The notes under the pieces were generated by a model. It did no database searches, was not told the DNA's origin, and was given only the letters and a program-made list of their open reading frames with translations. A stretch of 64,000 nucleotides of DNA from Sulfuritalea sp. (GTDB lineage: Bacteria; Pseudomonadota; Gammaproteobacteria; Burkholderiales; Rhodocyclaceae): the NCBI GenBank assembly GCA_023700805.1, contig JAMPYF010000004.1:73341-137340 (forward strand). Direction: 5' to 3'. The translations under genes and the position numbers were made by a program. Of the stretch, positions 7,852 through 16,374 are shown one piece after another; the stretch's first letter is position 1, and each line of letters starts with the position of its first letter.

Positions 7852-8709
7852 CTATTGATTCCTTACACACATGTCGACATTTGTTTGGGGTATGGCCCGG
7901 AGAAACTCGCAAACCGCGGCATGCAGTTCCGGCGCTGCGAGGATCCCTGCATGACCGTAGCGGTCGGTCTTCAGCAAGTGCGCGCCGGGGGCGATTGCCG
8001 CGATCTTGTCGCCTTCCGTGTGATCGACAAATCGATCCGTCGTGTCATAGAAGAGCAAGGTATCGGCGCCCAGCCCCCGATATACCAGGCCGGGAACGAG
8101 TTCATCCCAGGTCCTTCCGAACTGCTCGGCGATAAAAGCCTTGTAGCGTTCGACGATGGCGGGGCGCGGCGCGAGCTTCTTGCGGATCACGCTGATCGGC
8201 GGAAACGGATGCGAAGGCGCGCAGATGCAGACATACCGGGAAGCGGAGACGTTTCTCCCGTACCGTGCCGCCATCATCGTCAGCGCCCCGGCCGAGTGAC
8301 CGATGTAGGCGTACGCCTGCTCGCCCAGGGTTTGCGCCAGCGCGGGAATGTCGCGGAGAAAATATCGCCAGTGCGCTTGCCTGCCGGGCGAATCGCCATG
8401 GCCGGTGACATCCGGCGCCACCGCGCGAAATCCGCTGTCGGCTATATGCGCCGCCAGCGGTGCCATCTGGGCGGCGCGGCCGTTCCAGCCATGCACCAAT
8501 ATCACGGGCGGCCCCGCCCCCCAGGCCCAGGCGACGTTGGCCCGGCCGGCGCCGAAGCGGATCTGTTCGGCCCGCGCCATCGCTCGCCGTTCGGCATCCT
8601 CCAGCGCGGGACGATGGGTCATGGCGGCCAGTCTGTCAGTGAGTGCGTATCCTGCCGCGTCGGGAACCAGCTTGAGTGCCTGTCGAACCAGCCTGACCAG
8701 CATCGTCAT
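7852..8709 (-). CDS. Alpha/beta hydrolase
   Basis: 285 residues from the ATG at 8709 (an ATG at 8703 is two codons later). The fold is evident: VILVHGWNGRAAQMAPLAAHI with the HGW oxyanion motif, VAPDVTGHGDS, the nucleophile elbow GHSAGAL, acid DTTDRFVDH and catalytic His in DRYGHAGIL. This gives a complete Ser-Asp-His triad typical of esterase/lipase-like hydrolases. Substrate is unknown. It stands alone between the cytochrome operon and the DUF255 gene on the same strand. The frame stays open upstream to 9543, but that part shadows the DUF255 gene. Confidence 0.88.
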   Translation of the reverse strand: MTMLVRLVRQALKLVPDAAGYALTDRLAAMTHRPALEDAERRAMARAEQIRFGAGRANVAWAWGAGPPVILVHGWNGRAAQMAPLAAHIADSGFRAVAPDVTGHGDSPGRQAHWRYFLRDIPALAQTLGEQAYAYIGHSAGALTMMAARYGRNVSASRYVCICAPSHPFPPISVIRKKLAPRPAIVERYKAFIAEQFGRTWDELVPGLVYRGLGADTLLFYDTTDRFVDHTEGDKIAAIAPGAHLLKTDRYGHAGILAAPELHAAVCEFLRAIPQTNVDMCVRNQ

Positions 8710-8760
8710 GAATGAACTCCAAGAATGAATCCGGCGTCGGGTTGAATTCGCCTGGCGTCG

Positions 8761-8784
8761 GAAAGTCGGTCCTGGCGGTACGGC
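8761..8784 (+). repeat. Dispersed intergenic repeat copy A
   Basis: The sequence gaaagtcggtcctggcggta followed by cggc closely matches copies near 13329, 23265, 46871 (inverted) and 63537. All lie between genes. The ends (gtcg and cgac, just outside) are weakly complementary, as in REP-like elements. Confidence 0.5.
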
Positions 8785-8810
8785 GACGCGATATCCACTG
8801 CCCGGTCTAG

Positions 8811-11231
8811 CTAGCGCGGGCTCGCATCGATCGGTACCGCGATAGTCGCCGGTGCCAGGCAGACCTCGTCGTTGCAGCCCTGTACGCGCAGATTGGCGAC
8901 CGACGGACGCCCGGCCGGCGCCGGCGGCAGATGCCCGAGCAGCGTGACGCGGCCGTGGTACACCGCGATGCCCTGCGGCGCGAACGGCGCCTTGAAGCGC
9001 TGCGCGGCCGGGTAATCGACCTTGATGTCGGGATACCCCGCAAGCGTCAGCTGCGTCGGAATCAGGCTCGCGTCGGAGGCCGGGTTGGCGTTGATGTGAT
9101 AGCCGGGATCGACCGCGATGGTCACGATCAGATCGATGCCGGTTTTCGTCTTCGCCAGGCGCGCCTGCGCGCGTATGCGATCCGCGGAATCCGGCGAGGC
9201 CGTCTGCGCAAGCGGCGCCTTTTCCAGCGCCGCGACCAGTTGCGGCCGGCTCAATGGCGCCAGCAAGGCGCCCCAGGAGGAAGGCTGGGCTGCGATCTGC
9301 GCCGCCAACGAGCTCAGGACTCGCCGCGCGACGGCCGCATAACGGCTGTCGCCAGTGACGACGGACAGTTCCAGCAGCAACCCGATTGCCGAAGATTGGC
9401 CGGAAGGCAGCACCGAGTCGCCCTCCGCCGGCGGCTCCACGAGCAGATCGGTCCGGTTCGGAGTATCGGCGAGGCGGCCCGCCGCGCCGCGATCGAAGCG
9501 CTTGAGCATGGCCTCGGCGATCTGACGCGCGCGCGACAGCCATACCGCGTCGCCGGTCTGCCGGTGCAGCGTCAGAAACGCCTGCCCCAGTAGCGCATAG
9601 TCGTCGAGAAAACCGCCATTGCCGGGATGACCGGCGAAGAACTGATGCACAAGTTCACCCGATGCCGGATCGAAGGCGTGCCGCCAGATCCAGGTGGCGG
9701 CGCCCAGCGCCGTCCTGGTCAACGCGGGATCGTTCAGCCAACGACCAGCGTCGGCGAAGCCGATGATGGCCAGCGCGTTGGTGGCGGTGACGATCTTTTC
9801 GTCGCGCGCCGGCTGCGGGCGTTTGCCACGCGCCGCCAGAAGCTTTTCGCGCAGCGGCCGCAAGGCATCCAGGGCGGACGCCTGCGGGTTCGCCTTCGCC
9901 AGTTTCGCGAAACGCTGGCTATGCAGGCGCAGCACGCCGCCTTCAGCCTGCGGATGGCCGGCAAAACCTTCCGGCATCGGCGTCAGCGTGTAGATTTTCA
10001 TGAAGCGCCCGGCGTCGGACTTGCCGAGCACGGTTTCGATCTGCCGGCGAGTCCAAAGGTAGCTGACGCCTTCGACGCCATTCACCTCGGCATCCTGGGC
10101 GCTGTAGAAGCCGCCTTCCGGCGCCCGCATCTCGGCCGTCAGGTAGTGCGCGGTGCGCAGCGCGACCTGGCGGAACAGCGGTTCCCCGGTGAGCGCATAG
10201 GCATGGGCGTAGAGGCTCAGTAGTTGCGCGTTGTCGTAGAGCATTTTCTCGAAATGCGGCACCGACCAGCTCGGCTCGGTGCTGTAGCGGTGGAAGCCGC
10301 CGGCCAGCTGATCCATGAGACCCCCGTCGGCCATCGCCGCCAGGGTCGCGGTGGCCATGCGCCGCGCCTTCGCCTCGGGCTGGCTTTTGCCGGTGTCCGT
10401 TCCGGCTTCCGGAGCACTGGCGGCCAGCAACATCGAGAGCAGCGGCGATTGCGGGAACTTGGTGACGCCGCCACCGCTGAAACCGCCGTCGAAGTCGTCG
10501 TAGCGGCTGCCGGCTTCGGCCAGCGCGGCGGCCAGCCATTGGCGCGGCGCCGGCGGCGGCGAGCCGCTGGCTTCCATGCCGCGCGCGGCCTGTTGCAGCG
10601 CCTGGTACACCCGGTCGGCGCTCGCCAGAACCTTGGCGCGATCGTCGCTCCATGCCCTGTGCATGGTCTCGAGGACGCGCTTGAAGCCTGGCCGCCCTTC
10701 GCGATCCTGCGGCGGAAAATAGCTGCCGGCGTAGAAGGGCTTGAGGTCCGGCGTGAGGAACACGTTGTTGGGCCATCCGCCGCGGCCGGTCAGGATCTGC
10801 GTGGCCAGCATGTAGATGCGGTCGATGTCGGGGCGCTCCTCGCGGTCGACCTTGATGTTGATGAACCACTGGTTCATCAGCCTGGCGATCTCCGGATTCG
10901 AATAGATTTCGCGCTCCGCGACATGACACCAATAGCAGGTGGAATAACCGAAGGAGACGAAGATCGGCTTGTTCTCGCGCCGCGCCGCCTCCAGCGCCTC
11001 CGGCCCCCACGGGTACCAGTCCACCGGGTTGTGGGCGTGCAGCAGCAGATACGGGTCGCGGCTGTGGATCAAGCGGTTGGTGTAGGTCTTGCCGTCGAAG
11101 GTCACGCCGGCCGGATCGGCCGAAGACGCGGGCGCGGCCGTCGCTTGCGGGAGATGCGCCAGCCACAGGCCGGCAATCAGGATGCCCGCCATGACGAATC
11201 CCGGCGGGACGCTGCGGGCGGCCGCGGCCAT
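8811..11231 (-). CDS. Exported DUF255 thioredoxin-like/glycosidase-like protein fused to a DsbD N-terminal domain
   Basis: About 806 residues from the ATG at 11231 (Met14 at 11189 is an alternative). A signal anchor ([17 protein letters not shown]) precedes a DUF255/YyaL-type region with a thioredoxin-like site [12 protein letters not shown] and [16 protein letters not shown] long alpha/alpha barrel follows ([35 protein letters not shown]). The last 130 residues match the DsbD N-terminal domain, including [10 protein letters not shown] and the redox pair [10 protein letters not shown]. So one periplasmic protein carries two thiol-redox modules. It is downstream of a DsrE gene by 77 bp and, through it, of an ECF-type promoter. 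DUF255 proteins have no settled function; a thiol-repair role is inferred. Confidence 0.85.
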   Translation of the reverse strand: MAAAARSVPPGFVMAGILIAGLWLAHLPQATAAPASSADPAGVTFDGKTYTNRLIHSRDPYLLLHAHNPVDWYPWGPEALEAARRENKPIFVSFGYSTCYWCHVAEREIYSNPEIARLMNQWFINIKVDREERPDIDRIYMLATQILTGRGGWPNNVFLTPDLKPFYAGSYFPPQDREGRPGFKRVLETMHRAWSDDRAKVLASADRVYQALQQAARGMEASGSPPPAPRQWLAAALAEAGSRYDDFDGGFSGGGVTKFPQSPLLSMLLAASAPEAGTDTGKSQPEAKARRMATATLAAMADGGLMDQLAGGFHRYSTEPSWSVPHFEKMLYDNAQLLSLYAHAYALTGEPLFRQVALRTAHYLTAEMRAPEGGFYSAQDAEVNGVEGVSYLWTRRQIETVLGKSDAGRFMKIYTLTPMPEGFAGHPQAEGGVLRLHSQRFAKLAKANPQASALDALRPLREKLLAARGKRPQPARDEKIVTATNALAIIGFADAGRWLNDPALTRTALGAATWIWRHAFDPASGELVHQFFAGHPGNGGFLDDYALLGQAFLTLHRQTGDAVWLSRARQIAEAMLKRFDRGAAGRLADTPNRTDLLVEPPAEGDSVLPSGQSSAIGLLLELSVVTGDSRYAAVARRVLSSLAAQIAAQPSSWGALLAPLSRPQLVAALEKAPLAQTASPDSADRIRAQARLAKTKTGIDLIVTIAVDPGYHINANPASDASLIPTQLTLAGYPDIKVDYPAAQRFKAPFAPQGIAVYHGRVTLLGHLPPAPAGRPSVANLRVQGCNDEVCLAPATIAVPIDASPR

Positions 11232-11308
11232 GCCCGGAGAAACCGGCGCTGGGCAAGGCGATATCAGGCAGAAGCCGCGTGAGTCCGCCCGCCAGCGAAC
11301 AACCGAGG

Positions 11309-11734
11309 TCAAGGCCGGACCACGGTCCAGCCTTGCCGGCTTTTTTCGATGATTTCGATGACGCCCGCCTTGACGTAGCCGACCTTCGGGTGCATGTCCG
11401 CCTTGGTCAGCTTCTGTCCCCGCATCGTGTTCTCGCACATGGAGACGCTTGCGCCGCTTGCCAGCGTATCCTCGATGCGGTTCGCCAGCGGCGAGTCGAA
11501 CTTGAGCATCCCCGAGCCGTTACCGAACACCACCAGCTCGATATCGACCTTGTCTTTGCCGTATTCGGCCTGGACATTCTTGATGACGTTCAGCGCCTGG
11601 TTCCAGCTCTTGGTATCGCCGTCGCTGACCTGGATTACCACTCCCGGCTTGGCCGGCTCGGCGGTCGCGGCGGGAATTCCAGCCGCAAGAATCGTGCTGG
11701 CGAGCACGAGTTGGACGAAAGTTCTGCGAATCAT
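11309..11734 (-). CDS. Secreted DsrE-family protein
   Basis: 141 residues with a signal peptide (about 1-25, [10 protein letters not shown]). The mature part is a DsrE/DsrF-like alpha/beta domain: [36 protein letters not shown] and [12 protein letters not shown] with the single conserved-position Cys, ending RQGWTVVRP. DsrE proteins transfer sulfur through such a cysteine. It heads the operon with the DUF255-DsbD fusion and is transcribed divergently from the sigma factor. Its C-terminal domain is recognisably related to the sensor half of the anti-sigma factor across the gap. Confidence 0.88.
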   Translation of the reverse strand: MIRRTFVQLVLASTILAAGIPAATAEPAKPGVVIQVSDGDTKSWNQALNVIKNVQAEYGKDKVDIELVVFGNGSGMLKFDSPLANRIEDTLASGASVSMCENTMRGQKLTKADMHPKVGYVKAGVIEIIEKSRQGWTVVRP

Positions 11735-11810
11735 GATGGCTCCTCCGTGGTTGGATAACGATGTACCGGCCGCTCCTGATTTCAGTGTCTTACTCTGGCG
11801 ACCATCACAT

Positions 11811-11839
11811 AAAGACGGCAGCGGACCCCGTTTTATTCC
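11811..11839 (-). promoter_or_regulatory. Predicted ECF promoter for the DsrE/DUF255 operon
   Basis: On the minus strand GGAATAA (11839-11833) is separated by exactly 15 bases from CGTCTTT (11817-11811). The same elements with the same spacing occur on the plus strand upstream of the sigma gene. ECF promoters commonly have a GGAA-type -35 and a CGT(C)-type -10. Transcription would start about 70 bases before the DsrE gene. Confidence 0.72.
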
Positions 11840-11858
11840 CTCCAGCCGTTGCCAGGAT

Positions 11859-11887
11859 GGAATAAATCCATCGTATGCTGCGTCTTA
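11859..11887 (+). promoter_or_regulatory. Predicted autoregulated ECF promoter for the sigma/anti-sigma operon
   Basis: GGAATAA (11859-11865), a 15-base spacer and CGTCTTA (11881-11887). It is the twin of the divergent motif at 11811-11839, and transcription would begin only about 15 bases before the Shine-Dalgarno of the sigma gene. Two identical motifs facing opposite ways make chance unlikely. Confidence 0.75.
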
Positions 11888-11909
11888 CCGTGGCAGGAGA
11901 GGAAAACCG

Positions 11910-12452
11910 ATGAAGTGGTTGCAGTCGCGGGAACAGCGTGAGCTGGTGGAGCAGATCAAGGCAAGCCGCGTGCGGCTCCATCGCCTGGCCTTCGCCTGGT
12001 GCCACGACACGGTTCTGGCCGACGACCTGGCCCAGGAGGCTCTGACGCGCGGCCTGTCCGGACTTGAACAGTTGCGCGAGCCAGAACGTCTCGTCAGCTG
12101 GTTGTTCGCGATTCTCAACCGCTGCTGGATCGACCATCTGCGCACGCGACGCGAGGATCTCGATGACGAGATTCTTGCCGAACTGCCATCCGACCTGCCG
12201 GGACCGGATAGCCATGCGGAACGCCAGCAAACCGTGAACCGGGTACGGGCCGCGGTCGCGGCACTGCCGCTCGGGCAGCGGCAAGCCGTCACCCTGGTCG
12301 ATCTGGAAGATTTTTCCTATGCCGAGGTAGCCGAAATCCTTGCGATACCGATCGGCACGGTCATGAGCCGGCTGTGCCGCGCCCGAGCGTCGTTAAAGCA
12401 GACTCTGGTGGAAGCGCCGCTGGCTCAGCGGCGCTTGAGGAGCGTGAAATGA
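11910..12452 (+). CDS. ECF-type RNA polymerase sigma factor
   Basis: 180 residues from the ATG at 11910, preceded by CAGGAGAGG. Region 2 (ASRVRLHRLAFAWCHDTVLA, DDLAQEALTRGL, LVSWLFAILNRCWIDHLR) and region 4 (LPLGQRQAVTLVDLEDFSYA, EVAEILAIPIGTVMSRLCRA) are complete, and there is no region 1 or 3. Longer upstream reading is not supported. The stop overlaps the start of the membrane anti-sigma gene by 4 bases, the usual coupling. The predicted target is the GGAATAA-N15-CGTCTT motif found twice in the gap in front of it, so it should control itself and the DsrE/DUF255 genes. Confidence 0.93.
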   Translation: MKWLQSREQRELVEQIKASRVRLHRLAFAWCHDTVLADDLAQEALTRGLSGLEQLREPERLVSWLFAILNRCWIDHLRTRREDLDDEILAELPSDLPGPDSHAERQQTVNRVRAAVAALPLGQRQAVTLVDLEDFSYAEVAEILAIPIGTVMSRLCRARASLKQTLVEAPLAQRRLRSVK

Positions 12453-13138
12453 ACGAAGCAAGGGGTTTTTCCGACGAGCGGCTGAATGCCTTCGTCGACA
12501 ACCAGCTGGGCGCCCAGGAATGCGACGAGATTCTCGCCGCGCTCGGCACCGACGCCGAACTCGGCCAGCGACTTTGCGCGCTGCGTTCGGCCAAGGAGCT
12601 GGTGCGCCATGCCTACGGCAACGTGCCGGCGGTACGCCGCGGTCCGAATCATCGCCTGCCGATCTGGGGCGGCGCGCTGGTCGCGAGCATTGTCCTGGCG
12701 GTCGGTGTTGTGGCGGGATGGGTGGGACACCATGCCGCGACCACGGGTGAAGCGCCGCGCTCGATGGCCGCGTTGTTCGCGGCGGAACCGGCCCGCATCC
12801 TGATTCACCTGGACAGTTCCCGGGCGGAGCAAATGGATGCGGTACTCGACCTGGCGGAAGCCTATCTGGCGAAAACGGGCAGTGCCCAGGTCGAGATCAT
12901 CGCCAATCATCGCGGCCTCGAACTGCTGCGCGCGGACACCACGCCCTATGCTGCTCGCATTGCGGAACTCAAGGCGCACCATGCGCAGATAGCTTTCGTC
13001 GCCTGCGGGCAAACCATGGCGCGCCTGCAAGGCGTCGGTGTCGAGGTCAAGCTGGTACCCGAAGCCGCAATCGCAAGAACCGCCATCGAGCATGTCGCCG
13101 ATCGCGTGCAGCAAGGTTGGACCTACTTGAAGATCTGA
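12449..13138 (+). CDS. Membrane anti-sigma factor with periplasmic DsrE-like sensor domain
   Basis: 229 residues. Residues 1-60 form a small cytoplasmic anti-sigma-like helical domain (ERLNAFVDNQLGAQECDEIL) without the HxxxCxxC zinc motif. Residues 73-93 are one transmembrane helix (GGALVASIVLAVGVVAGW). Residues 116-229 form a DsrE-like domain: ILIHLDSSRAEQMDAVLDLA, IAFVACGQTMARLQGVGVEV with Cys186 at the DsrE cysteine position, and the ending QQGWTYLKI, which parallels QGWTVVRP in the secreted DsrE protein. It is coupled to the sigma gene by a 4-base overlap. The architecture implies sensing of a periplasmic sulfur species or thiol state, which is inference. Confidence 0.82.
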   Translation: MNEARGFSDERLNAFVDNQLGAQECDEILAALGTDAELGQRLCALRSAKELVRHAYGNVPAVRRGPNHRLPIWGGALVASIVLAVGVVAGWVGHHAATTGEAPRSMAALFAAEPARILIHLDSSRAEQMDAVLDLAEAYLAKTGSAQVEIIANHRGLELLRADTTPYAARIAELKAHHAQIAFVACGQTMARLQGVGVEVKLVPEAAIARTAIEHVADRVQQGWTYLKI

Positions 13139-13328
13139 TCGGCCGCAACGGGTGCCGACGCACACTGCCTGCGGCATCGGCTGGGTAGGGATGCGGCGTC
13201 ACTTCGCCCTTCGAGGTAAAGGACGAGGAGCGGCACCAGCAGGATGCGGCCTGGCACGACGGTCACCAAAGCATCGGGGTCAGCGTGGATTGCAGGATGA
13301 GTTCGGTACTCATGTCGCCGATTGTCGC

Positions 13329-13352
13329 AAAAAGTCGGCGGTGGCGACACGG
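13329..13352 (+). repeat. Dispersed intergenic repeat copy B
   Basis: aaaaagtcggcggtggcgac followed by acggc, a diverged copy of the repeat seen at 8761 and 23265. It sits in the 243-bp gap between the anti-sigma gene and the LysR gene, which is otherwise without a convincing gene. Confidence 0.4.
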
Positions 13353-13381
13353 CGGCAGCGCTGTTTAGCGACTTGTCGCAC

Positions 13382-14281
13382 TTATTGCAATGCCGCGTCC
13401 GCCTTCAGCCTTGCCACGGCCAGATCGACGAAGCTCCGAACCTTGGCGGATCCGTGGCGACCTTCGCGGTGAATCACGTGGATCGGCAGCGAGGTAACGT
13501 CGAAGTCCGTCAGCACCGCCTTGAGCGTGCCGGCCGCCAGCTCTCCCGCCACCTGGTAGGAGAGCAGCCGCGTCAGGCCGAACCCGTTCCTGGCGGCTTC
13601 CAGCGCGCCGTCATTGGTATTCACCAGGATGCGCGGATTGAGCCGGACGCCTGTCTTCTCTTTTCCCCTGGCAAACGTCCATTCCTGCCCGGCGGTAATC
13701 GAGGTGGCAGCGATGACTGGATGCCTCGCCAGATCCGCGGGGGTTTTAGGGGTGCCATGCTTCTTCAGGTAGGCGGGCGCCGCACAGACGACGCGACGCA
13801 CGCGACCGACGCGAATCGCGCGCAGCGACGAGTCGGGCAATGCGCCGATGCGGATGCCGACATCGAGTCCTTCATCCAGCAGGTTGACCACGCGATCGAC
13901 GAACAGCGCCGACACCGTGGTTTCCGTGAAGTTCCCCTGGTAGGCGGTGATGATGGGCATCACAAATGTCTTGCCGAACAATACCGGCGCCGTCACCGCG
14001 AGATGTCCCCGCGGCGTGGCGTTGATGCCGGCCGCCGCCTCGTCGGCCTCGTCGGCATCGAGCAGGATGCGTCGCGCGTCGTCGAGATAGCGGGCGCCGG
14101 CATCGGTGGTCCGCACCCGACGGGTGGTGCGCGTGAGCAGTCGCACGCCCAGCCGTTCCTCCAGCATGGCGACGGCACGTGTCACGGCGGGCGGCGACAT
14201 GCGCAGCCGCCGTGCCGCTGCAGCAAAGCCCTCTTCTTCGGCCACGGCAACAAACACGGTCATGAGATGGAATCGAGCCAC
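13382..14281 (-). CDS. LysR-family transcriptional regulator
   Basis: 299 residues. The N-terminal winged HTH (1-60: FVAVAEEEGFAAAARRLRMS, PPAVTRAVAMLEERLGVRLL) and the substrate-binding domain (about 90-295) are complete. It is divergent from the AhpD-like gene at 14407 with a 125-bp gap, the standard arrangement for a LysR regulator and its target. The effector is unknown. Its likely regulon is the AhpD-like, reductase and NTF2-like genes downstream. Confidence 0.92.
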   Translation of the reverse strand: MARFHLMTVFVAVAEEEGFAAAARRLRMSPPAVTRAVAMLEERLGVRLLTRTTRRVRTTDAGARYLDDARRILLDADEADEAAAGINATPRGHLAVTAPVLFGKTFVMPIITAYQGNFTETTVSALFVDRVVNLLDEGLDVGIRIGALPDSSLRAIRVGRVRRVVCAAPAYLKKHGTPKTPADLARHPVIAATSITAGQEWTFARGKEKTGVRLNPRILVNTNDGALEAARNGFGLTRLLSYQVAGELAAGTLKAVLTDFDVTSLPIHVIHREGRHGSAKVRSFVDLAVARLKADAALQ

Positions 14282-14406
14282 GGATTATTCCTCGCTATGC
14301 AATAGTGGATTTCATTCTATGGCTATTCTTGTTTAATGGGGAATTAGGCACAGTGGCAACCGTCGACAGCACGACGACACCCTCAACCCAAAACAGGAGA
14401 ACTACC

Positions 14407-14952
14407 ATGGCACGCATCAACATCGTTACCCCCGAATCGGCCACACCGGAACAGAAGTCCCTTTACGACGCCATCCAGGCCCAGCTTGGCATGGTGCCCA
14501 ATTTCCTCAAGGTTTTTGCCAATTCCCCGGCCGCGCTGAAAGCCTTCCTGGGCCTGCACGGCATCGCCGGCGACGGTTCGCTCGACCCGCAGACGCGCGA
14601 ACGCATCGCGCTGGCCCTGGCCCAGCAGAACCGCTGCGAGTATTGCCTGTCGGCACACACGGCGATCGGGCGCAAGGCGGGCCTGGACGGTGCCGAGATC
14701 GAGGCCAACCGCGCCGGCACCAGCAGCGACGAGAAGGCGGCCGTCGCCGTCCGCTTTGCCCGCTCACTGGTGGCCAACATGGGCGAAGTAACCACCGCCG
14801 AACTGCTGGAAATGCGCAATGCCGGCTACAGCGAATCGGACATCGTCGAGGTCATCACCCACGTCGGCATGAACATCCTGACCAACCTGCTGGGCAAGGC
14901 CGGTCGCGTCGATATCGACTTCCCGAAAGTCGAATTGAAGCTCGCCGCCTGA
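14407..14952 (+). CDS. Carboxymuconolactone decarboxylase/AhpD-fold protein
   Basis: 181 residues; the ATG at 14407 is preceded by AGGAGA. The AhpD-fold signature is present: LALAQQNRCEYCLSAHTAIG with the CxxC-x3-H redox motif. The N-terminal SATPEQKSLYDAIQAQLGMV and PNFLKVFANSPAALKAFLG match the peroxidase-related subgroup. Such proteins act as alkylhydroperoxidase-type or thiol-disulfide enzymes. It is first in a set with the flavin/FNR reductase (55 bp later), so it may receive electrons from it. It is one of five AhpD-fold proteins in the window. Confidence 0.9.
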   Translation: MARINIVTPESATPEQKSLYDAIQAQLGMVPNFLKVFANSPAALKAFLGLHGIAGDGSLDPQTRERIALALAQQNRCEYCLSAHTAIGRKAGLDGAEIEANRAGTSSDEKAAVAVRFARSLVANMGEVTTAELLEMRNAGYSESDIVEVITHVGMNILTNLLGKAGRVDIDFPKVELKLAA

Positions 14953-15007
14953 TCCCGTCCACCGATGCCGGGGGACTTGTCTCCCCTCGGCAACAAGGAG
15001 ATTATCC

Positions 15008-16297
15008 ATGGCCCTTGCCTTCGCAAAAATTGCATTTACACCAAACGTTCAAGCGGCCCAGGAACGGATGGGCAGTCGCGATGCCTACCGGTCTACTGAA
15101 CTGGGAGCTCCCGAAACGGCTGAACTCGGCGCCCAGGAAATCGAGTTCATCAGCGCGCGCGACAGCTTTTACCAAGGCACCGTCGGCGAGAGCGGCTGGC
15201 CTTACGTTCAGCATCGCGGCGGGCCACCCGGCTTCCTCAAGGTACTGGGGCCACGGATGATCGGCTATGCCGATTTCTCCGGCAACCGCCAGTACATCTC
15301 CGTGGGCAACCTCGATGGCGATGACCGGGTCAGCCTGTTCCTGATGGATTATCCGGGGCAGCGCCGGCTCAAGATCTGGGGGCGTGCGCGCCTGATCGAC
15401 GAGGACGCCGAGCCGGAGTTGTTGGCCCGGGTCGAGTCACCCGATTATCGGGCCCGCGTCGAACGCGGCGTGATCGTCACGGTGGAGGCCTTTGACTGGA
15501 ATTGCCCGAAATACATCACGCCGCGGTTCACCGAGCGCGAGGTCAGGGAACGTGTCAGTGGCTGGCAGCAGGAGGCCGCAAAACGCGAATCAACCGTTGC
15601 GGGCATCGAAGAAATCGGCAGCGGCCCCCTGAAGCTGGTCGTCACCGGCATGCGCCAGATGACACCGCGCATCCGGGCCTATGAACTGCGGGCGCCGGAC
15701 AGGGGCGACCTGCCGCCCGTCGCGGCGGGCGCACATCTCGCGGTGCCGGTGCGGCTGGCGGATGGATCCGTCGTCACCCGGCAGTATTCGCTGGCGACGC
15801 ATCCCTATCGGCGCGACATGTACGAGATTGCCGTGCTGCGCGAGGAAGCGGGACGCGGCGGGTCGGCCGCGATCCACGCCACGTGGCAGATCGGGACCCG
15901 GCTGGCGCTCGATCGTCCGGCCAACCAGTTTCCGCTGCATGACGACGGCCGCCCTGCCGTACTGATTGCCGGCGGCATCGGCATCACGCCGATCAAGGCC
16001 ATGGCCCAGAAACTCAAGGCGCGGGGCGTTTCATTCGAGCTGCATTACAGCGGCAGGACCGCCGCCGAGATGGCCTACCGGGACTGCCTGGCCATCGAGT
16101 TTCCAGGGGAGCTACACCAGTATTTCACGCGCGCCCCGGGCGGAACCCGGATCGACCTTGAGTCGATCATGCGCGCTGCTCCGGCCGAGGTACGGTTCTA
16201 CGTGTGCGGCCCCGGCCGCTTGATCGAGGCCGTCAGCGCCGCGGCGCGCGAACTGGCGATTGCGGCCGGGCGGGTGCAGTACGAGAGTTTCGAATGA
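15008..16297 (+). CDS. Pyridoxamine-phosphate-oxidase-like domain fused to an FNR-type reductase
   Basis: 429 residues; RBS AAGGAG before 15008. Residues 1-200 are a PNPOx-like split-barrel flavin domain (FYQGTVGESGWPYVQHRGGP, QYISVGNLDGDDRVSLFLMD). Residues about 210-429 are a ferredoxin-NADP reductase module: FAD motif RQYSLA, NAD(P) motif IAGGIGITPIKAM and CGPGRLI. The protein ends at QYESFE, just where related oxygenase reductases continue into a plant-type 2Fe-2S domain, so that domain is absent. It likely passes NAD(P)H electrons to a flavin or partner protein. Coexpression with the AhpD-like protein suggests peroxide or quinone reduction. Confidence 0.87.
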   Translation: MALAFAKIAFTPNVQAAQERMGSRDAYRSTELGAPETAELGAQEIEFISARDSFYQGTVGESGWPYVQHRGGPPGFLKVLGPRMIGYADFSGNRQYISVGNLDGDDRVSLFLMDYPGQRRLKIWGRARLIDEDAEPELLARVESPDYRARVERGVIVTVEAFDWNCPKYITPRFTEREVRERVSGWQQEAAKRESTVAGIEEIGSGPLKLVVTGMRQMTPRIRAYELRAPDRGDLPPVAAGAHLAVPVRLADGSVVTRQYSLATHPYRRDMYEIAVLREEAGRGGSAAIHATWQIGTRLALDRPANQFPLHDDGRPAVLIAGGIGITPIKAMAQKLKARGVSFELHYSGRTAAEMAYRDCLAIEFPGELHQYFTRAPGGTRIDLESIMRAAPAEVRFYVCGPGRLIEAVSAAARELAIAAGRVQYESFE

Positions 16298-16374
16298 AGG
16301 GGACGGCGCCGGATAAGGGCTGGTACCGACCCTCCCAGCCTGACTTTTCTTCCCCACACACATCGAGGTGATCC

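Noticed and set aside
7852..9543. One 563-codon hydrolase frame
   Set aside because: Only the last 285 codons resemble an alpha/beta hydrolase; the N-terminal part overlaps the DUF255 gene in another frame and looks like a shadow.
13123..13350. 75-codon minus-strand frame between anti-sigma and LysR genes
   Set aside because: No ribosome-binding site or family pattern; it overlaps a dispersed repeat.
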